Assembly: GCF_000740775.1 (NCBI RefSeq)
Contig: NZ_JFGS01000001.1
Coordinates: 248,001-312,000 of the forward strand
From: Haematobacter missouriensis
GTDB taxonomy: Bacteria > Pseudomonadota > Alphaproteobacteria > Rhodobacterales > Rhodobacteraceae
Direction of reading: 5' to 3'
Length of the DNA stretch: 64,000 nucleotides
Made by a program: the position numbers and the translations under genes. The notes beneath the pieces are model-generated. The model had not been told where the DNA came from. It saw nothing but the letters and a program-made list of their open reading frames with translations, and ran no database searches. Shown in pieces: positions 1 through 8,125 of the stretch; within the stretch, counting starts at the first letter, position 1; every line of letters starts with the position of its first letter.

Positions 1-837
1 GGGGCGGGGCGGGTGGATATCCCGTGCAGGCCCTATCCGGTCGATCTCGCTCTGAAGGCCGTGGAAGGGGTGGAGGTGATGATCCTCGTCGGCGCGCGCG
101 CGCCGGTCGCCTTCTTTGCCTATCCGGGCAAGCCGGGGAGTCTCGTTCCGCCGGGCTGCGAGGTGCTCACCCTCGCCGAACCCGGTCAGGACATGCTGGA
201 GGCGCTGGAGGGCGTTGCGAGTGTCCTCTCGCTCCCCGCGTCCGTACGGGCGAAGCTCTCCCCATTCTCTCCCCCTGCTCTGCCGGAGGATGAGGGTGCG
301 CTGACCCCCCGCGCGATTGCACAGGCGGTCGGAGCGCTGCTGCCCGAAGGCGCCGTCATCATCAATGAGGCGATCACCTCCGGCGCGGAGATCGCTCCGA
401 TGACGGCCTCTGCCGCGCCGCATGACCTGCTTGCGCTGACCGGAGGTGCGATCGGAGAGGGCCTTCCGATGGCGACCGGTGCCGCTATAGGCGCGCCGGG
501 GCGGAAGGTGATCGCCATGCAGGCAGATGGCAGTGGCATGTACACCGTGCAGGCCTTGTGGACGCAGGCGCGGGAACGGCTGAACATCGTCAACATCATC
601 TATGCCAATCGCGAATATGCTATTCTGCGCGGGGAACTTGCGAATGTCGGTGCCGGCGCGCCGGGCGTGAATGCCACGCGGATGCTCGATCTGGGCAATC
701 CCGATATCGACTGGGTGACACTGGCGGCGGGTCTGGGTGTGGAGGGCACACGGGTGGAGACGCCGAAAGCCTTCAGTGCCGCGCTTCGCGCCGCCCTGTC
801 GCGCGAAGGTCCTTTCCTGATCGAGGCGGTGATCTGA
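1..837 (+). CDS. Thiamine diphosphate-dependent enzyme, acetolactate synthase large-subunit-like (5' truncated)
   Basis: The open frame runs in from the window edge, so the N-terminal pyrimidine-binding domain is missing. What remains is the end of the central domain and a full C-terminal ThDP-binding domain. This has the glycine-rich GGAIGEGLPMATGAAIG stretch and the metal/diphosphate motif beginning ADGSGMYTVQALWTQAR, followed by the NREY segment typical of acetolactate synthase/benzoylformate decarboxylase relatives. The substrate cannot be assigned. In many proteobacteria this subfamily is annotated as an acetolactate synthase large subunit although it is not the ilvB of branched-chain synthesis, and no ilvN small subunit follows. 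It is convergent with xerD. Confidence 0.75.
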   Translation, partial: GAGRVDIPCRPYPVDLALKAVEGVEVMILVGARAPVAFFAYPGKPGSLVPPGCEVLTLAEPGQDMLEALEGVASVLSLPASVRAKLSPFSPPALPEDEGALTPRAIAQAVGALLPEGAVIINEAITSGAEIAPMTASAAPHDLLALTGGAIGEGLPMATGAAIGAPGRKVIAMQADGSGMYTVQALWTQARERLNIVNIIYANREYAILRGELANVGAGAPGVNATRMLDLGNPDIDWVTLAAGLGVEGTRVETPKAFSAALRAALSREGPFLIEAVI

Positions 838-871
838 TCGATACCGGCAGACCGGCCCGATGATCCTGGTA

Positions 872-900
872 GCGCGATCCGGTGTGCAACCTGATCGCGC
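872..900. terminator. Candidate bidirectional terminator hairpin
   Basis: The arms GCGCGATC (872-879) and GATCGCGC (893-900) are perfectly complementary around a 13-nt loop. They lie between the convergent ThDP-enzyme gene and xerD. There is no T-run, so the termination role is inferred from position. Confidence 0.4.
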
Positions 901-940
901 GCCGTTCATGGGGTGATTTCCCTTGGCGTGCGTTGCCTTG

Positions 941-1927
941 TCAGTCGTCGCCCGCTTCGGCCGGAGGAGGATCCCCGGCTGTCCGGGCAAGCGGATGTCG
1001 GGTCAGGACCAGTTCTTTCAGCCGCTCCTCCACCACGTGCGTATAGATCTCAGTGGTGGCGAGGTCGGCATGGCCGAGCAGGGTCTGGATCACCCGCAGG
1101 TCCGCCCCGCGCTCCAGCAGATGGGTGGCGAAGGCGTGGCGAAGCGTGTGAGGGGTGACCTGACCGGGATCGACGCCCGCCGCCACAGCGAACCGCTTGA
1201 TCAGCGTGTGGAAGTGGATCCGTGTCAGGTGCCCCTCGCGCCCGAAGGAGGGGAACAAGTAGCGGGAGGGCGCACGGCCTGCCAGCTTCTCGCTTTCCTC
1301 CCCGGCGTCGCGGTGGGCGAGCCAGGTTACCAGCGCCTCCCGTGCGGGGGTAGAAAGCGGCACCATCCGTTCCCGCCCGCCCTTGCCGCGGACAAGCAGC
1401 ATTCGGGGATCGCCACGGGCACCGGAAACTGGCAGGCTCACCAGCTCCGAGACGCGCATCCCCGTCGCATACAGCACTTCCATGAGACAGGCGTTGCGGA
1501 ACCGCTCCCCCTGTGTCTTGCCGAAGTTGCGTGCGGCGTCGAGCAGCCGCTCCACCTCCGCCACGCTGAGGGTGCCGGGCAGACGCTGATCCCGGCCTGG
1601 GCCTGTGATGCGGATGGCAGGGTGATCTTCGCGCAGACCGTCATCGACGGCGAAGCGGTAAAGCTGCCGGATCGCCGCCAGCCGCCGCGCGCGCGTGGCA
1701 CGGGACAGACCCTGCGCCTCGCAGAACACGAGATAGTCCTCCACATCGGCGCGGCCTGCGGTCAGAAAGTCCAGGTCTCGCCGCGCGAGCCAGCCCGCGA
1801 AATCCTTCAGATCCCGTCCATAGGCGAGCCGCGTATTACGGGCCGCATCACGCTCTGCCGCTTCGGCCTCCAGAAAGGCAGAGATCCAGCGCTCCATCAA
1901 CGTCAGCGAGGCGCGCTTGCCGGTCAT
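941..1927 (-). CDS. xerD: Tyrosine recombinase XerD
   Basis: A 328-residue site-specific tyrosine recombinase that, with XerC, resolves chromosome dimers at dif. The N-terminal SAM-like core-binding domain covers about residues 10-95 and the catalytic domain about 115-315. The full catalytic set is visible: R158 (ATGMRVSEL), K182 (RGKGGRER), H260 and R263 (HTLRHAFATHL), H286 (LGHADLATTEIY) and Y295. The start ATG overlaps the stop of the upstream secreted-protein gene in an ATGA, indicating translational coupling. The in-frame extension upstream of this ATG is arginine-rich and low in quality, so it was rejected. XerD rather than XerC is inferred from similarity to alphaproteobacterial XerD and its position next to aroK. 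It is not a phage integrase, because no att site or phage genes are present. Confidence 0.93.
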   Translation of the reverse strand: MTGKRASLTLMERWISAFLEAEAAERDAARNTRLAYGRDLKDFAGWLARRDLDFLTAGRADVEDYLVFCEAQGLSRATRARRLAAIRQLYRFAVDDGLREDHPAIRITGPGRDQRLPGTLSVAEVERLLDAARNFGKTQGERFRNACLMEVLYATGMRVSELVSLPVSGARGDPRMLLVRGKGGRERMVPLSTPAREALVTWLAHRDAGEESEKLAGRAPSRYLFPSFGREGHLTRIHFHTLIKRFAVAAGVDPGQVTPHTLRHAFATHLLERGADLRVIQTLLGHADLATTEIYTHVVEERLKELVLTRHPLARTAGDPPPAEAGDD

Positions 1928-3462
1928 CCCCGGCGATCCAGCAGAATAAGCTGAAGGCCGATCTGTCGCGCGTCGTCCTCCAGGCCCGCAGCGCGGAGCG
2001 TGGCCAGTCCTTCGGTGACCGCCCGGAGATCGCCGCTCGCCCCCGCGCGGACTCGGAGAAGGGCATTCAGCACGGCTTCGCCGCGCCTTTGCCAATCGAG
2101 CATCCCCTTCAGGTCGGCGGGAACCGCGTCGGCTCTCAACCCGTCGCGCACCGCGCCAGCCATACGGTCCGGAGGAACGACACCGCGCAGGCTGCCTGCG
2201 GCCACGCCTTTCAGGAAAGCTTCCATTGCGCCGCCCGGTGCACGAACACGGGCGTTCTTGGCATAGGCATCGGTGAGCAGGCCCATGCGGTAGGCCGTTG
2301 CCGCAGCCTCGCCCTCCAGTGTCAGGGAGACCACGCGATCGCCGAACATGGCGGACAGCGGCACCTCCAGTTCGCTCTGCGCAAGCAGATCCCAACCCTG
2401 CGGTAGAATGAGCGAAAGCGGGCCGGTATCGCCTGCCTCAGCTTCCGTGACGGCGGTGTCGAGTTGCTGGATGATCCGCACCCGGTCCCAGACGCCGCCG
2501 GAGGCAGCGGCGCGCTGCTCTGTATAAAGTCCGTGGAGAGCGTTCGGGTCGAGCGCGCCCGTCCGGGCGAGACGCTCGCCAGCCTCGATGCGCGCCTTCC
2601 ATCCGGTGTTGTTGCGCAGATCCGCGGTGGCGAAGGCCAGCGGCAGCGAGCCGGAGGGGATAGCCTCACCCACTGCCTCGAACAACCGCCATTGCAGAGC
2701 TGTCGGGCGGGATGGCGGCGCTAGAGGGGCGCTTTCCTCCGCCATTTCCGGCTCGAGGAAACGGGTCAGCAACTCTCCATCATAGGCATCGATCTCCCCC
2801 AGCGCGAGGCCCGCCTGCAAGGTGGTCATCGCCACCGCCCAATCCTCCCCCCGACCAAGGCAGAAGATACGCGCGGCCAGCCCCGGCGCGAGCGAAGGGT
2901 GTCCCAGCATCTCCGGGCAGGTGCGGTCCTCCTGTCCTGCCAGCAACGAAAGGTCGAACCAGCGGCGGAAGCTCTGCGGCGTATCGGCGCCTTCGCGGTC
3001 CAGCAATGCCAGCGCCTGCTCCGTTGCGCCCAGATCCATCAACTTGTCGATCCGGGCGAGGAACAGCGCCGCATTGCCATCGGAATCGACCGGAGGGTTG
3101 AGCTCGGCCAGAAGGATGCGGAACAGCGTCTCATTCGCCGCCGGCAGCGCATCGACCGGTTGAGCCGCGATCAACCGCGCGAGTTCGGCGGAGGGTGTGA
3201 TCCCCCATAGATCCTGCGGCAGTTCCGCCCGATCAGCATCGACCAGGCCGGCGGCATCTGCATTGGTGCCCGGCAGCGGCGCAACGCCGATCTCCACCGG
3301 AGCCGCGGGCCGGGGCTCATCCGTCACGGGGGGCGGCGGAGGACGCGAGACGCTCTGGGAGAGCCAGTCGATCGCGGAGAGCGGCCGCTCTGCCCTGGCA
3401 GGGAATGCCACCGTCAAGGCAAGGAGAGCGATGAGCGGCAGGCCACGTATTTCAATCGACAT
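1924..3462 (-). CDS. Secreted helical protein of unknown function between aroK and xerD
   Basis: 512 residues. The N-terminus (residues 1-24) is a clear Sec signal peptide ending in PARA|E. It is followed by a proline-rich linker (PPPPPVTDEPRP and similar) and then a long alanine/leucine-rich helical body resembling TPR-like or solenoid repeats, with no catalytic motif I can recognise. Only two cysteines are evident, close together in the middle. It is translationally coupled to xerD downstream and overlaps by 11 bp the tiny membrane-peptide gene upstream. A protein of this kind at this locus is conserved in Rhodobacteraceae as far as I recall, but I know of no function. Confidence 0.75.
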   Translation of the reverse strand: MSIEIRGLPLIALLALTVAFPARAERPLSAIDWLSQSVSRPPPPPVTDEPRPAAPVEIGVAPLPGTNADAAGLVDADRAELPQDLWGITPSAELARLIAAQPVDALPAANETLFRILLAELNPPVDSDGNAALFLARIDKLMDLGATEQALALLDREGADTPQSFRRWFDLSLLAGQEDRTCPEMLGHPSLAPGLAARIFCLGRGEDWAVAMTTLQAGLALGEIDAYDGELLTRFLEPEMAEESAPLAPPSRPTALQWRLFEAVGEAIPSGSLPLAFATADLRNNTGWKARIEAGERLARTGALDPNALHGLYTEQRAAASGGVWDRVRIIQQLDTAVTEAEAGDTGPLSLILPQGWDLLAQSELEVPLSAMFGDRVVSLTLEGEAAATAYRMGLLTDAYAKNARVRAPGGAMEAFLKGVAAGSLRGVVPPDRMAGAVRDGLRADAVPADLKGMLDWQRRGEAVLNALLRVRAGASGDLRAVTEGLATLRAAGLEDDARQIGLQLILLDRRG

Positions 3463-3589
3463 TCAGCGTCACCGGCTGCGTGACCTGTGCCTGCAACGGG
3501 GTCAGCGATCCCGGCAGGTAGGACCAGCCGACGAGGCCAAGAAAGCCGAGGATGAGGATGACCGCAATGGTCTTCAGAAGGATCGTCAT
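3452..3589 (-). CDS. 45-residue single-span membrane peptide upstream of the secreted protein gene
   Basis: A short frame with ATG at 3589 and TGA at 3452-3454. It encodes a 45-residue peptide with a basic N-terminus (MTILLK), one hydrophobic helix (about residues 6-22, rich in Ile/Leu/Val/Gly) and a short polar tail. It starts the minus-strand unit peptide / secreted protein / xerD and overlaps the next gene by 11 bp, an arrangement typical of coupled genes. It could be a membrane peptide or an uncleaved signal anchor. The translation is clean and its codon use matches its neighbours, but function is unknown. Confidence 0.6.
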   Translation of the reverse strand: MTILLKTIAVILILGFLGLVGWSYLPGSLTPLQAQVTQPVTLNVD

Positions 3590-3757
3590 AGGGTTCTGTT
3601 CCTGCTCTCGTCCCGCGCCGATCCGGGGGCGGATCCGGCTATGCGCCCGGTCTTATGCCGGGTCAGTGCGGATTATAACTGGCTTTCCGCGCGAGTTCAC
3701 GCCATTCAGGCGCAAAGATTTCGTGAGGCGGAATACGGGAACGCGGAAGGCGGGGGA

Positions 3758-4306
3758 GTGACCTGGCGGCTCAACAAGACGGTGGTGCTCGTCGGAATGA
3801 TGGGCGCGGGCAAGACGGCGGTCGGCCAGTCTCTGGCGCGTGCGCTCGGGGTCCGCTTCCGCGATTCGGATGAGGAGATCGTGAAGGCGGCCAACCGGAC
3901 CATCGCGGAGATATTCGAACGCGACGGGGAGCCCTTCTTTCGCAGGAAGGAATCGCAGGTGATCAGCCGTCTCATAGATGAACGCCCGGCGGGGGTGCTT
4001 TCCACCGGGGGCGGGGCGTTCCTGTCGGAGGAGAATCGCCGCGTGATCGCGGAGCGCGCCGTGTCGGTCTGGCTCAAGGCGGACGTCGACCTGCTCTGGT
4101 CGCGCGTGCGGCACCGGACACATCGTCCGCTGCTGCGAACCGCCGATCCGCGGGCTACCCTGGGTGAGATGCATCGCGCGCGAGAGCCGCATTATGCACA
4201 GGCAGAGCTGATGGTGGAAAGCGCGCAGGGCCGCTCCATCGAGGACATGACCGGACGGCTGATCGAAGCGCTTGCGACCCGTCCCGACGTTTTGCAGAGG
4301 AAATGA
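3758..4306 (+). CDS. aroK: Shikimate kinase
   Basis: Phosphorylates shikimate to shikimate 3-phosphate in aromatic amino acid synthesis. 182 residues from a GTG start preceded by a GGAAGG-type ribosome site. The Walker A GMMGAGKT is at residues 13-20, the shikimate-binding RDSDEEI stretch follows at about 36-42, the GGG turn lies in STGGGAFL, and the lid arginine region in HRPLLR. The length is normal for the family. The upstream in-frame extension runs through the divergent promoter region and was rejected. The stop overlaps the aroB start (ATGA), so the two are co-translated. It is divergent from the xerD unit. Confidence 0.95.
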   Translation: MTWRLNKTVVLVGMMGAGKTAVGQSLARALGVRFRDSDEEIVKAANRTIAEIFERDGEPFFRRKESQVISRLIDERPAGVLSTGGGAFLSEENRRVIAERAVSVWLKADVDLLWSRVRHRTHRPLLRTADPRATLGEMHRAREPHYAQAELMVESAQGRSIEDMTGRLIEALATRPDVLQRK

Positions 4307-5412
4307 TGGAAACTGTTCACGTCGATCTCGGCAATCGCGCTTATGAGGTGCGAATCGGAGGCGGTCTCATCGCCCGCGCGGGAGAAGAGATCTCCGATCT
4401 TCTCCATCGACCGCGGGTGGCGGTCATTACGGACCAAAACGTGGCGGCCCTGCATCTGGAGACACTGGGGCGGGGCTTGGCCAAGGCGGGGATCGAAATG
4501 ACCTCGCTGGCGCTCCCTCCTGGCGAATCGACGAAGGGCTGGCCGCAGTTCACCCGTGCGGTGGAGTGGCTGCTTGAGGCGAAGGTGGAGCGTCGGGACA
4601 TCGTCATTGCGCTTGGCGGTGGGGTCATCGGCGATCTGGCCGGATTCGCCGCTGCCGTGCTGCGCCGGGGTGTGCGTTTCGTACAGATCCCGACGTCGCT
4701 GCTGGCGCAGGTGGACAGCTCGGTAGGGGGCAAGACCGGAATCAACACGGCCCAAGGCAAGAACCTAGTGGGCGCCTTTCATCAGCCCAGCCTCGTCCTT
4801 GCCGATACCGGCGCGCTTGCGACGCTGCCTCCGCGGGACTTTCTGGCCGGCTACGGCGAGGTGGTGAAATACGGCCTTCTCGGTGATCCGGTGTTCTTCG
4901 ACTGGCTGGAGGTGGAGGGCATCCGGCTCGCCGCCGGCGATCGCGCACTCCGGCAAAAGGCAGTCGTCCGCTCGGTGGAAATGAAGGCCCGCGTCGTGGA
5001 GCGTGACGAGACGGAGGAGGGGGATCGTGCGCTCCTCAATCTCGGGCATACCTTCGCCCATGCGCTCGAGGCCGCGACGGGTTATTCTGACCGGCTTCTG
5101 CATGGCGAGGCGGTGGCCATTGGCTGTGCGCTGGCCTTCGACCTGTCGGCTCGGCTCGGCTTTTGCGCGCAGGAGTTGCCGGGACGGGTGCGCGCCCATC
5201 TTCAGGCGATGGGGATGAAAGCCTCGCTGTCGGACATTCCGGGTGAACTGCCCGGGGCCGAACGGCTGGTGACTCTCATGGGGCAGGACAAGAAGGTGGT
5301 GGACGGTCGGCTACGGTTCATCCTTGCCCATGATATCGGACGGGCTTTCGTTGCTGACGATATAGATCCCGGCGTGGTCACGCGCCTGATCGCGGACGAA
5401 CTGCCGCGCTGA
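4303..5412 (+). CDS. aroB: 3-dehydroquinate synthase
   Basis: Converts DAHP to 3-dehydroquinate, using NAD and a divalent metal. 369 residues, normal length. The NAD-binding GGGVIGDLAGFAAAVLRRG segment, the LAQVDSSVGGKTGIN active-site stretch, and the metal-ligand motifs GHTFAHALE and HGEAVAIG are all present. Two adjacent ATG codons occur. The first (4303) overlaps the aroK stop by four bases, and the second (4306) is an equally possible start. aroK-aroB is a classical two-gene shikimate operon. Confidence 0.97.
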   Translation: MMETVHVDLGNRAYEVRIGGGLIARAGEEISDLLHRPRVAVITDQNVAALHLETLGRGLAKAGIEMTSLALPPGESTKGWPQFTRAVEWLLEAKVERRDIVIALGGGVIGDLAGFAAAVLRRGVRFVQIPTSLLAQVDSSVGGKTGINTAQGKNLVGAFHQPSLVLADTGALATLPPRDFLAGYGEVVKYGLLGDPVFFDWLEVEGIRLAAGDRALRQKAVVRSVEMKARVVERDETEEGDRALLNLGHTFAHALEAATGYSDRLLHGEAVAIGCALAFDLSARLGFCAQELPGRVRAHLQAMGMKASLSDIPGELPGAERLVTLMGQDKKVVDGRLRFILAHDIGRAFVADDIDPGVVTRLIADELPR

Positions 5413-5465
5413 ACGGCGCGGCGCTGGCCGCAACGAGGGGATCGGCCGAACAGACGACGAAAAGA

Positions 5466-5502
5466 CGATGCCGGCGCACCCATCGGGCCGCCGGCGCATC
5501 GT
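5466..5502. terminator. Terminator hairpin between aroB and the DUF882 gene
   Basis: Left arm ACGATGCCGGCG and right arm CGCCGGCGCATCGT pair with a 2-nt bulge. On the plus strand the hairpin is preceded by AAAAG and followed by a mildly T-rich stretch. It lies between two convergent stop codons, so it probably serves both genes. Confidence 0.5.
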
Positions 5503-5520
5503 TCGTCGGTGGAGCCGGTG

Positions 5521-6090
5521 TCAGGCGCCCCAGGTGCGCACCGTGCCGCAATCCATATGGACGAAGTTGGAGCGGGAGTAGGTGCCGACCCCGCCAGCTG
5601 CACAGGATTTCGCAGCGCGGGCCATTTGCGCAACGGAACGGGATTTGAGCCGAAGGTCCGCCGCCATTCCCTTGAGATGAAGGGAGTTCTTTGCCACACC
5701 GCTGCTCTGCCGCCGCAACATGTCGTTGGTCTGCGGCGAGCGGTAGCCAGAGAGCAGCATATACGGCTCTGATACATCCATCAGCCGGTGCGACGCGGCC
5801 ATGATGTCCACGTTGCGCGGGTCGATGGTGATCTTCTGATTGTTACGCCAGTCGCGCATGAAATGCGTGATTTCTGCCAACGCTTCGGGAACGTACTGAC
5901 CCTCGACCCAGTAGATCGTGTCGATGCTTTCCCCGGTGCGGCCCGAATACATGCTGATTCGCCGCACATCGCCCGCGCCCCGCAAAAAGCCGAAGGCGTT
6001 AGCGTAAGTAGGCGCCGCGACCAGAGTGGTCGCCGCGAAGACGCGCATAAGGCCGCGCCGAGAAATGCCTTTCGGCTCGATGTCGCTCAT
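5521..6090 (-). CDS. Tat-exported DUF882/YcbK-family (peptidase M15-like) protein
   Basis: 189 residues. A twin-arginine signal (SRRGLMRVF, RR at 11-12) and an A-x-A cleavage region near residues 28-31 direct export of a folded protein. The mature part is the DUF882 domain, which has an M15 peptidase-like fold: the motifs SGYRSP, HLKGMAADL and FVHMDCG carry the putative zinc-binding His/Asp/His residues. The relative in E. coli, YcbK (MepK), is a peptidoglycan endopeptidase of 3-3 crosslinks made by L,D-transpeptidases. The gene is divergent from a YcbB-like L,D-transpeptidase, which fits that pairing. Cell-wall hydrolase activity is inferred. Confidence 0.85.
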   Translation of the reverse strand: MSDIEPKGISRRGLMRVFAATTLVAAPTYANAFGFLRGAGDVRRISMYSGRTGESIDTIYWVEGQYVPEALAEITHFMRDWRNNQKITIDPRNVDIMAASHRLMDVSEPYMLLSGYRSPQTNDMLRRQSSGVAKNSLHLKGMAADLRLKSRSVAQMARAAKSCAAGGVGTYSRSNFVHMDCGTVRTWGA

Positions 6091-6392
6091 TGCCTGTCCC
6101 GTCGCTCGTTGTTGACTACCGCGGTCTTGCGCCGCTGCCGCCGGTCGTTGCCGGCCAGCGTTTTATGGCATCATCTGCGCTATCGACCAAGCCGTAGTTC
6201 CGCGAGTACCGGCCGGTTTTTCAATCATCGGCGGAATGCCGCCGGAATCCTCGCTTCGGTTTGTGGGCGCGCGCGTGGGCTCTGGCCTATGGCTTTTCCG
6301 TGACAGGTGCAGGGTTGGAGGGGACAGGCGGTGGACAGAGGTCGCGATTTCCCCGCATGTGGTTTCAAGAGCCGTATAACGAGGGGCCAGCC
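6091..6392. promoter_or_regulatory. Divergent intergenic region, DUF882 / L,D-transpeptidase
   Basis: About 300 bp without a convincing gene. It must hold the promoters of both divergent genes. A TATAAC hexamer at about 6375-6380 precedes the transpeptidase ribosome site (GAGGGG), but I find no matching -35 element at a normal distance. No operator palindrome stands out. Confidence 0.4.
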
Positions 6393-8087
6393 ATGAACCG
6401 TGCAACCTGCTTCGCCCTAGGTCGCAGGCGGGCGTCGGGCCGCACCGCGATGGCCGCGCTTTGTCTGATCGCCACCCTCACGCCCGCATTCGCGCAGGAG
6501 GCAATGGTCACCCCCGTGGTCCTGCCCGGAGCGCCGATGGAGATGTCGTCGCTCGAGCCACCGGCTGAACTGCTGCCCGTGCCTTCGACCCTCTTCGCCC
6601 GTACCCTGGCCGAGGCATTGGCCGGTGACGAGACGCTTGTGGGCTTCTACGCGCGCCGGGACTGGGCCCCGGTCTGGACGGGGGCTGAGGATGCGCCGCG
6701 GCGTGCGGCCTTCTTCGGTGTACTGGCGGAAGCGGGCCCGCAGGGCCTGCCGGAGCGGCGCTACGATGCCGAAGGGCTGGTGCGACAGTTTCACGACGTG
6801 CTGGGGGAGCGTGATCGGGGTCTGCTTGAGGCCGCGATGACGCGTGCCTTCCTGTCCTATGCGCGGGATGTGAACAGCGGAGTGCTGACGCCCGCGCGCA
6901 TCGACCCCGCTATCGTCCGGCAGGTGCGCCGCCCCCAGGTGCTGGGATTGATGGATGGGATCGCGGGGGAGGCGCCCGCGCGGTTCCTGGCTTCGCTCCC
7001 ACCGCACAGTGCCGAATATGCCGCCCTGCTTCGGGAGAAAGCCCATCTGGAAGCGATGCTCTCCCGTCCGTCCGGCCCTGTCATCACTGCTGAGGTGCTG
7101 AAGCCCGGGCAGGTTGGGCCGGATGTGGTTGCGCTGGCTCGCCGGCTGACGGTTCTGGGTTATCCGGCCGGGGATGGGCAGAGCTATGATGGGAGCCTTC
7201 GGGCGGCGGTGAAACACTTTCAGCAGGACCGCGGTCTTAACGCCGATGGCGTTGCCGGACGTGCCACATTGCAGGAACTCAACCGGAATTCCGCGGGCAA
7301 GCTCGCCGCGGTTCTCGCCGCGCTGGAGCGGGAAAGGTGGTCGAACTTCGACCGGGGACGGCGGCACATCTGGGTCAATATCGCCGACTTTCAGGTGAAG
7401 ATTGTCGAGAACGGTCGTGTCACCTTCTCCACCCGTTCCGTTGTCGGCAAGGCTGAGCAGGATCATGAAACGCCGGAATTCTCCGACATGATGCAGTTCA
7501 TGGTGGTCAATCCGCGCTGGAACGTGCCGCGTTCTATCTCCACCAAGGAATATCTGCCGAAGCTGCAGAAGAACCCGAACGCCGTTGCGCATCTGGACGT
7601 GGTGGACAGAGCGGGCAATGTAATCCCGCGGGATGCCGTGGACTTCACTCAGTTCACGCCTCAGAGCTTCCCCTATCGCATTCGGCAGGCTCCGGGAGAC
7701 GACAATGCGCTGGGGCTGGTGAAGTTCATGTTCCCTAACAGGTATAATATCTATCTGCATGATACGCCTTCCAAATCCTTGTTTGGAAAGGATGTCAGGG
7801 CATTTTCCCACGGCTGCATCCGTTTGGCCGATCCCTTCGACTTCGCCTACGCGCTTCTCTCCGCGCAGGAGAGCGATCCGGTGGCGCGGTTTCAGCGTGT
7901 GCTGGCCACCGGCAAGGAGACGACCATCCGCTTGAAGGAACCGGTTCCCATCCATCTCGACTACCGGACGGCCTTCTCTGATGATCAGGGCCACATCGTC
8001 TATCGCGCGGATGTCTACGGGCGGGATGGAAAGATCGCCGCGGCGCTGGAAAAGGCCGGGGTGGCACTGCCGGGCATTCAGGGTTAG
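6393..8087 (+). CDS. L,D-transpeptidase, YcbB/LdtD type
   Basis: Makes 3-3 crosslinks in peptidoglycan in the periplasm. 564 residues. The ATG at 6393 was chosen because it gives an intact signal peptide ending in TPAFAQ and has GAGGGG upstream. Domain order is: an N-terminal scaffold domain (about 60-220), a peptidoglycan-binding domain (about 230-300, VVALARRLTVLGY...VKHFQQDRGLNADGVAG), and a YkuD catalytic domain (about 325-500) with the signature FSHGCIRLADP. Catalytic Cys is at residue 475 and His at 473. The segment NIYLHDTPSK and the capping region are typical of the YcbB subfamily. The divergent DUF882 protein may cleave the same crosslinks. Confidence 0.92.
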   Translation: MNRATCFALGRRRASGRTAMAALCLIATLTPAFAQEAMVTPVVLPGAPMEMSSLEPPAELLPVPSTLFARTLAEALAGDETLVGFYARRDWAPVWTGAEDAPRRAAFFGVLAEAGPQGLPERRYDAEGLVRQFHDVLGERDRGLLEAAMTRAFLSYARDVNSGVLTPARIDPAIVRQVRRPQVLGLMDGIAGEAPARFLASLPPHSAEYAALLREKAHLEAMLSRPSGPVITAEVLKPGQVGPDVVALARRLTVLGYPAGDGQSYDGSLRAAVKHFQQDRGLNADGVAGRATLQELNRNSAGKLAAVLAALERERWSNFDRGRRHIWVNIADFQVKIVENGRVTFSTRSVVGKAEQDHETPEFSDMMQFMVVNPRWNVPRSISTKEYLPKLQKNPNAVAHLDVVDRAGNVIPRDAVDFTQFTPQSFPYRIRQAPGDDNALGLVKFMFPNRYNIYLHDTPSKSLFGKDVRAFSHGCIRLADPFDFAYALLSAQESDPVARFQRVLATGKETTIRLKEPVPIHLDYRTAFSDDQGHIVYRADVYGRDGKIAAALEKAGVALPGIQG

Positions 8088-8125
8088 ATCCCGACCGGGC
8101 GACCGGCGCCTAGGGGGACTTGCGC

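Noticed and set aside
941-1927. Phage integrase or integron integrase
   Set aside because: The tyrosine recombinase is chromosomal XerD by its sequence and neighbours. No attachment repeats, cargo or phage genes are present.
6417-7994. 525-codon open frame antisense to the L,D-transpeptidase
   Set aside because: Shadow. The plus-strand protein has a signal peptide and the SHGCIR active site.
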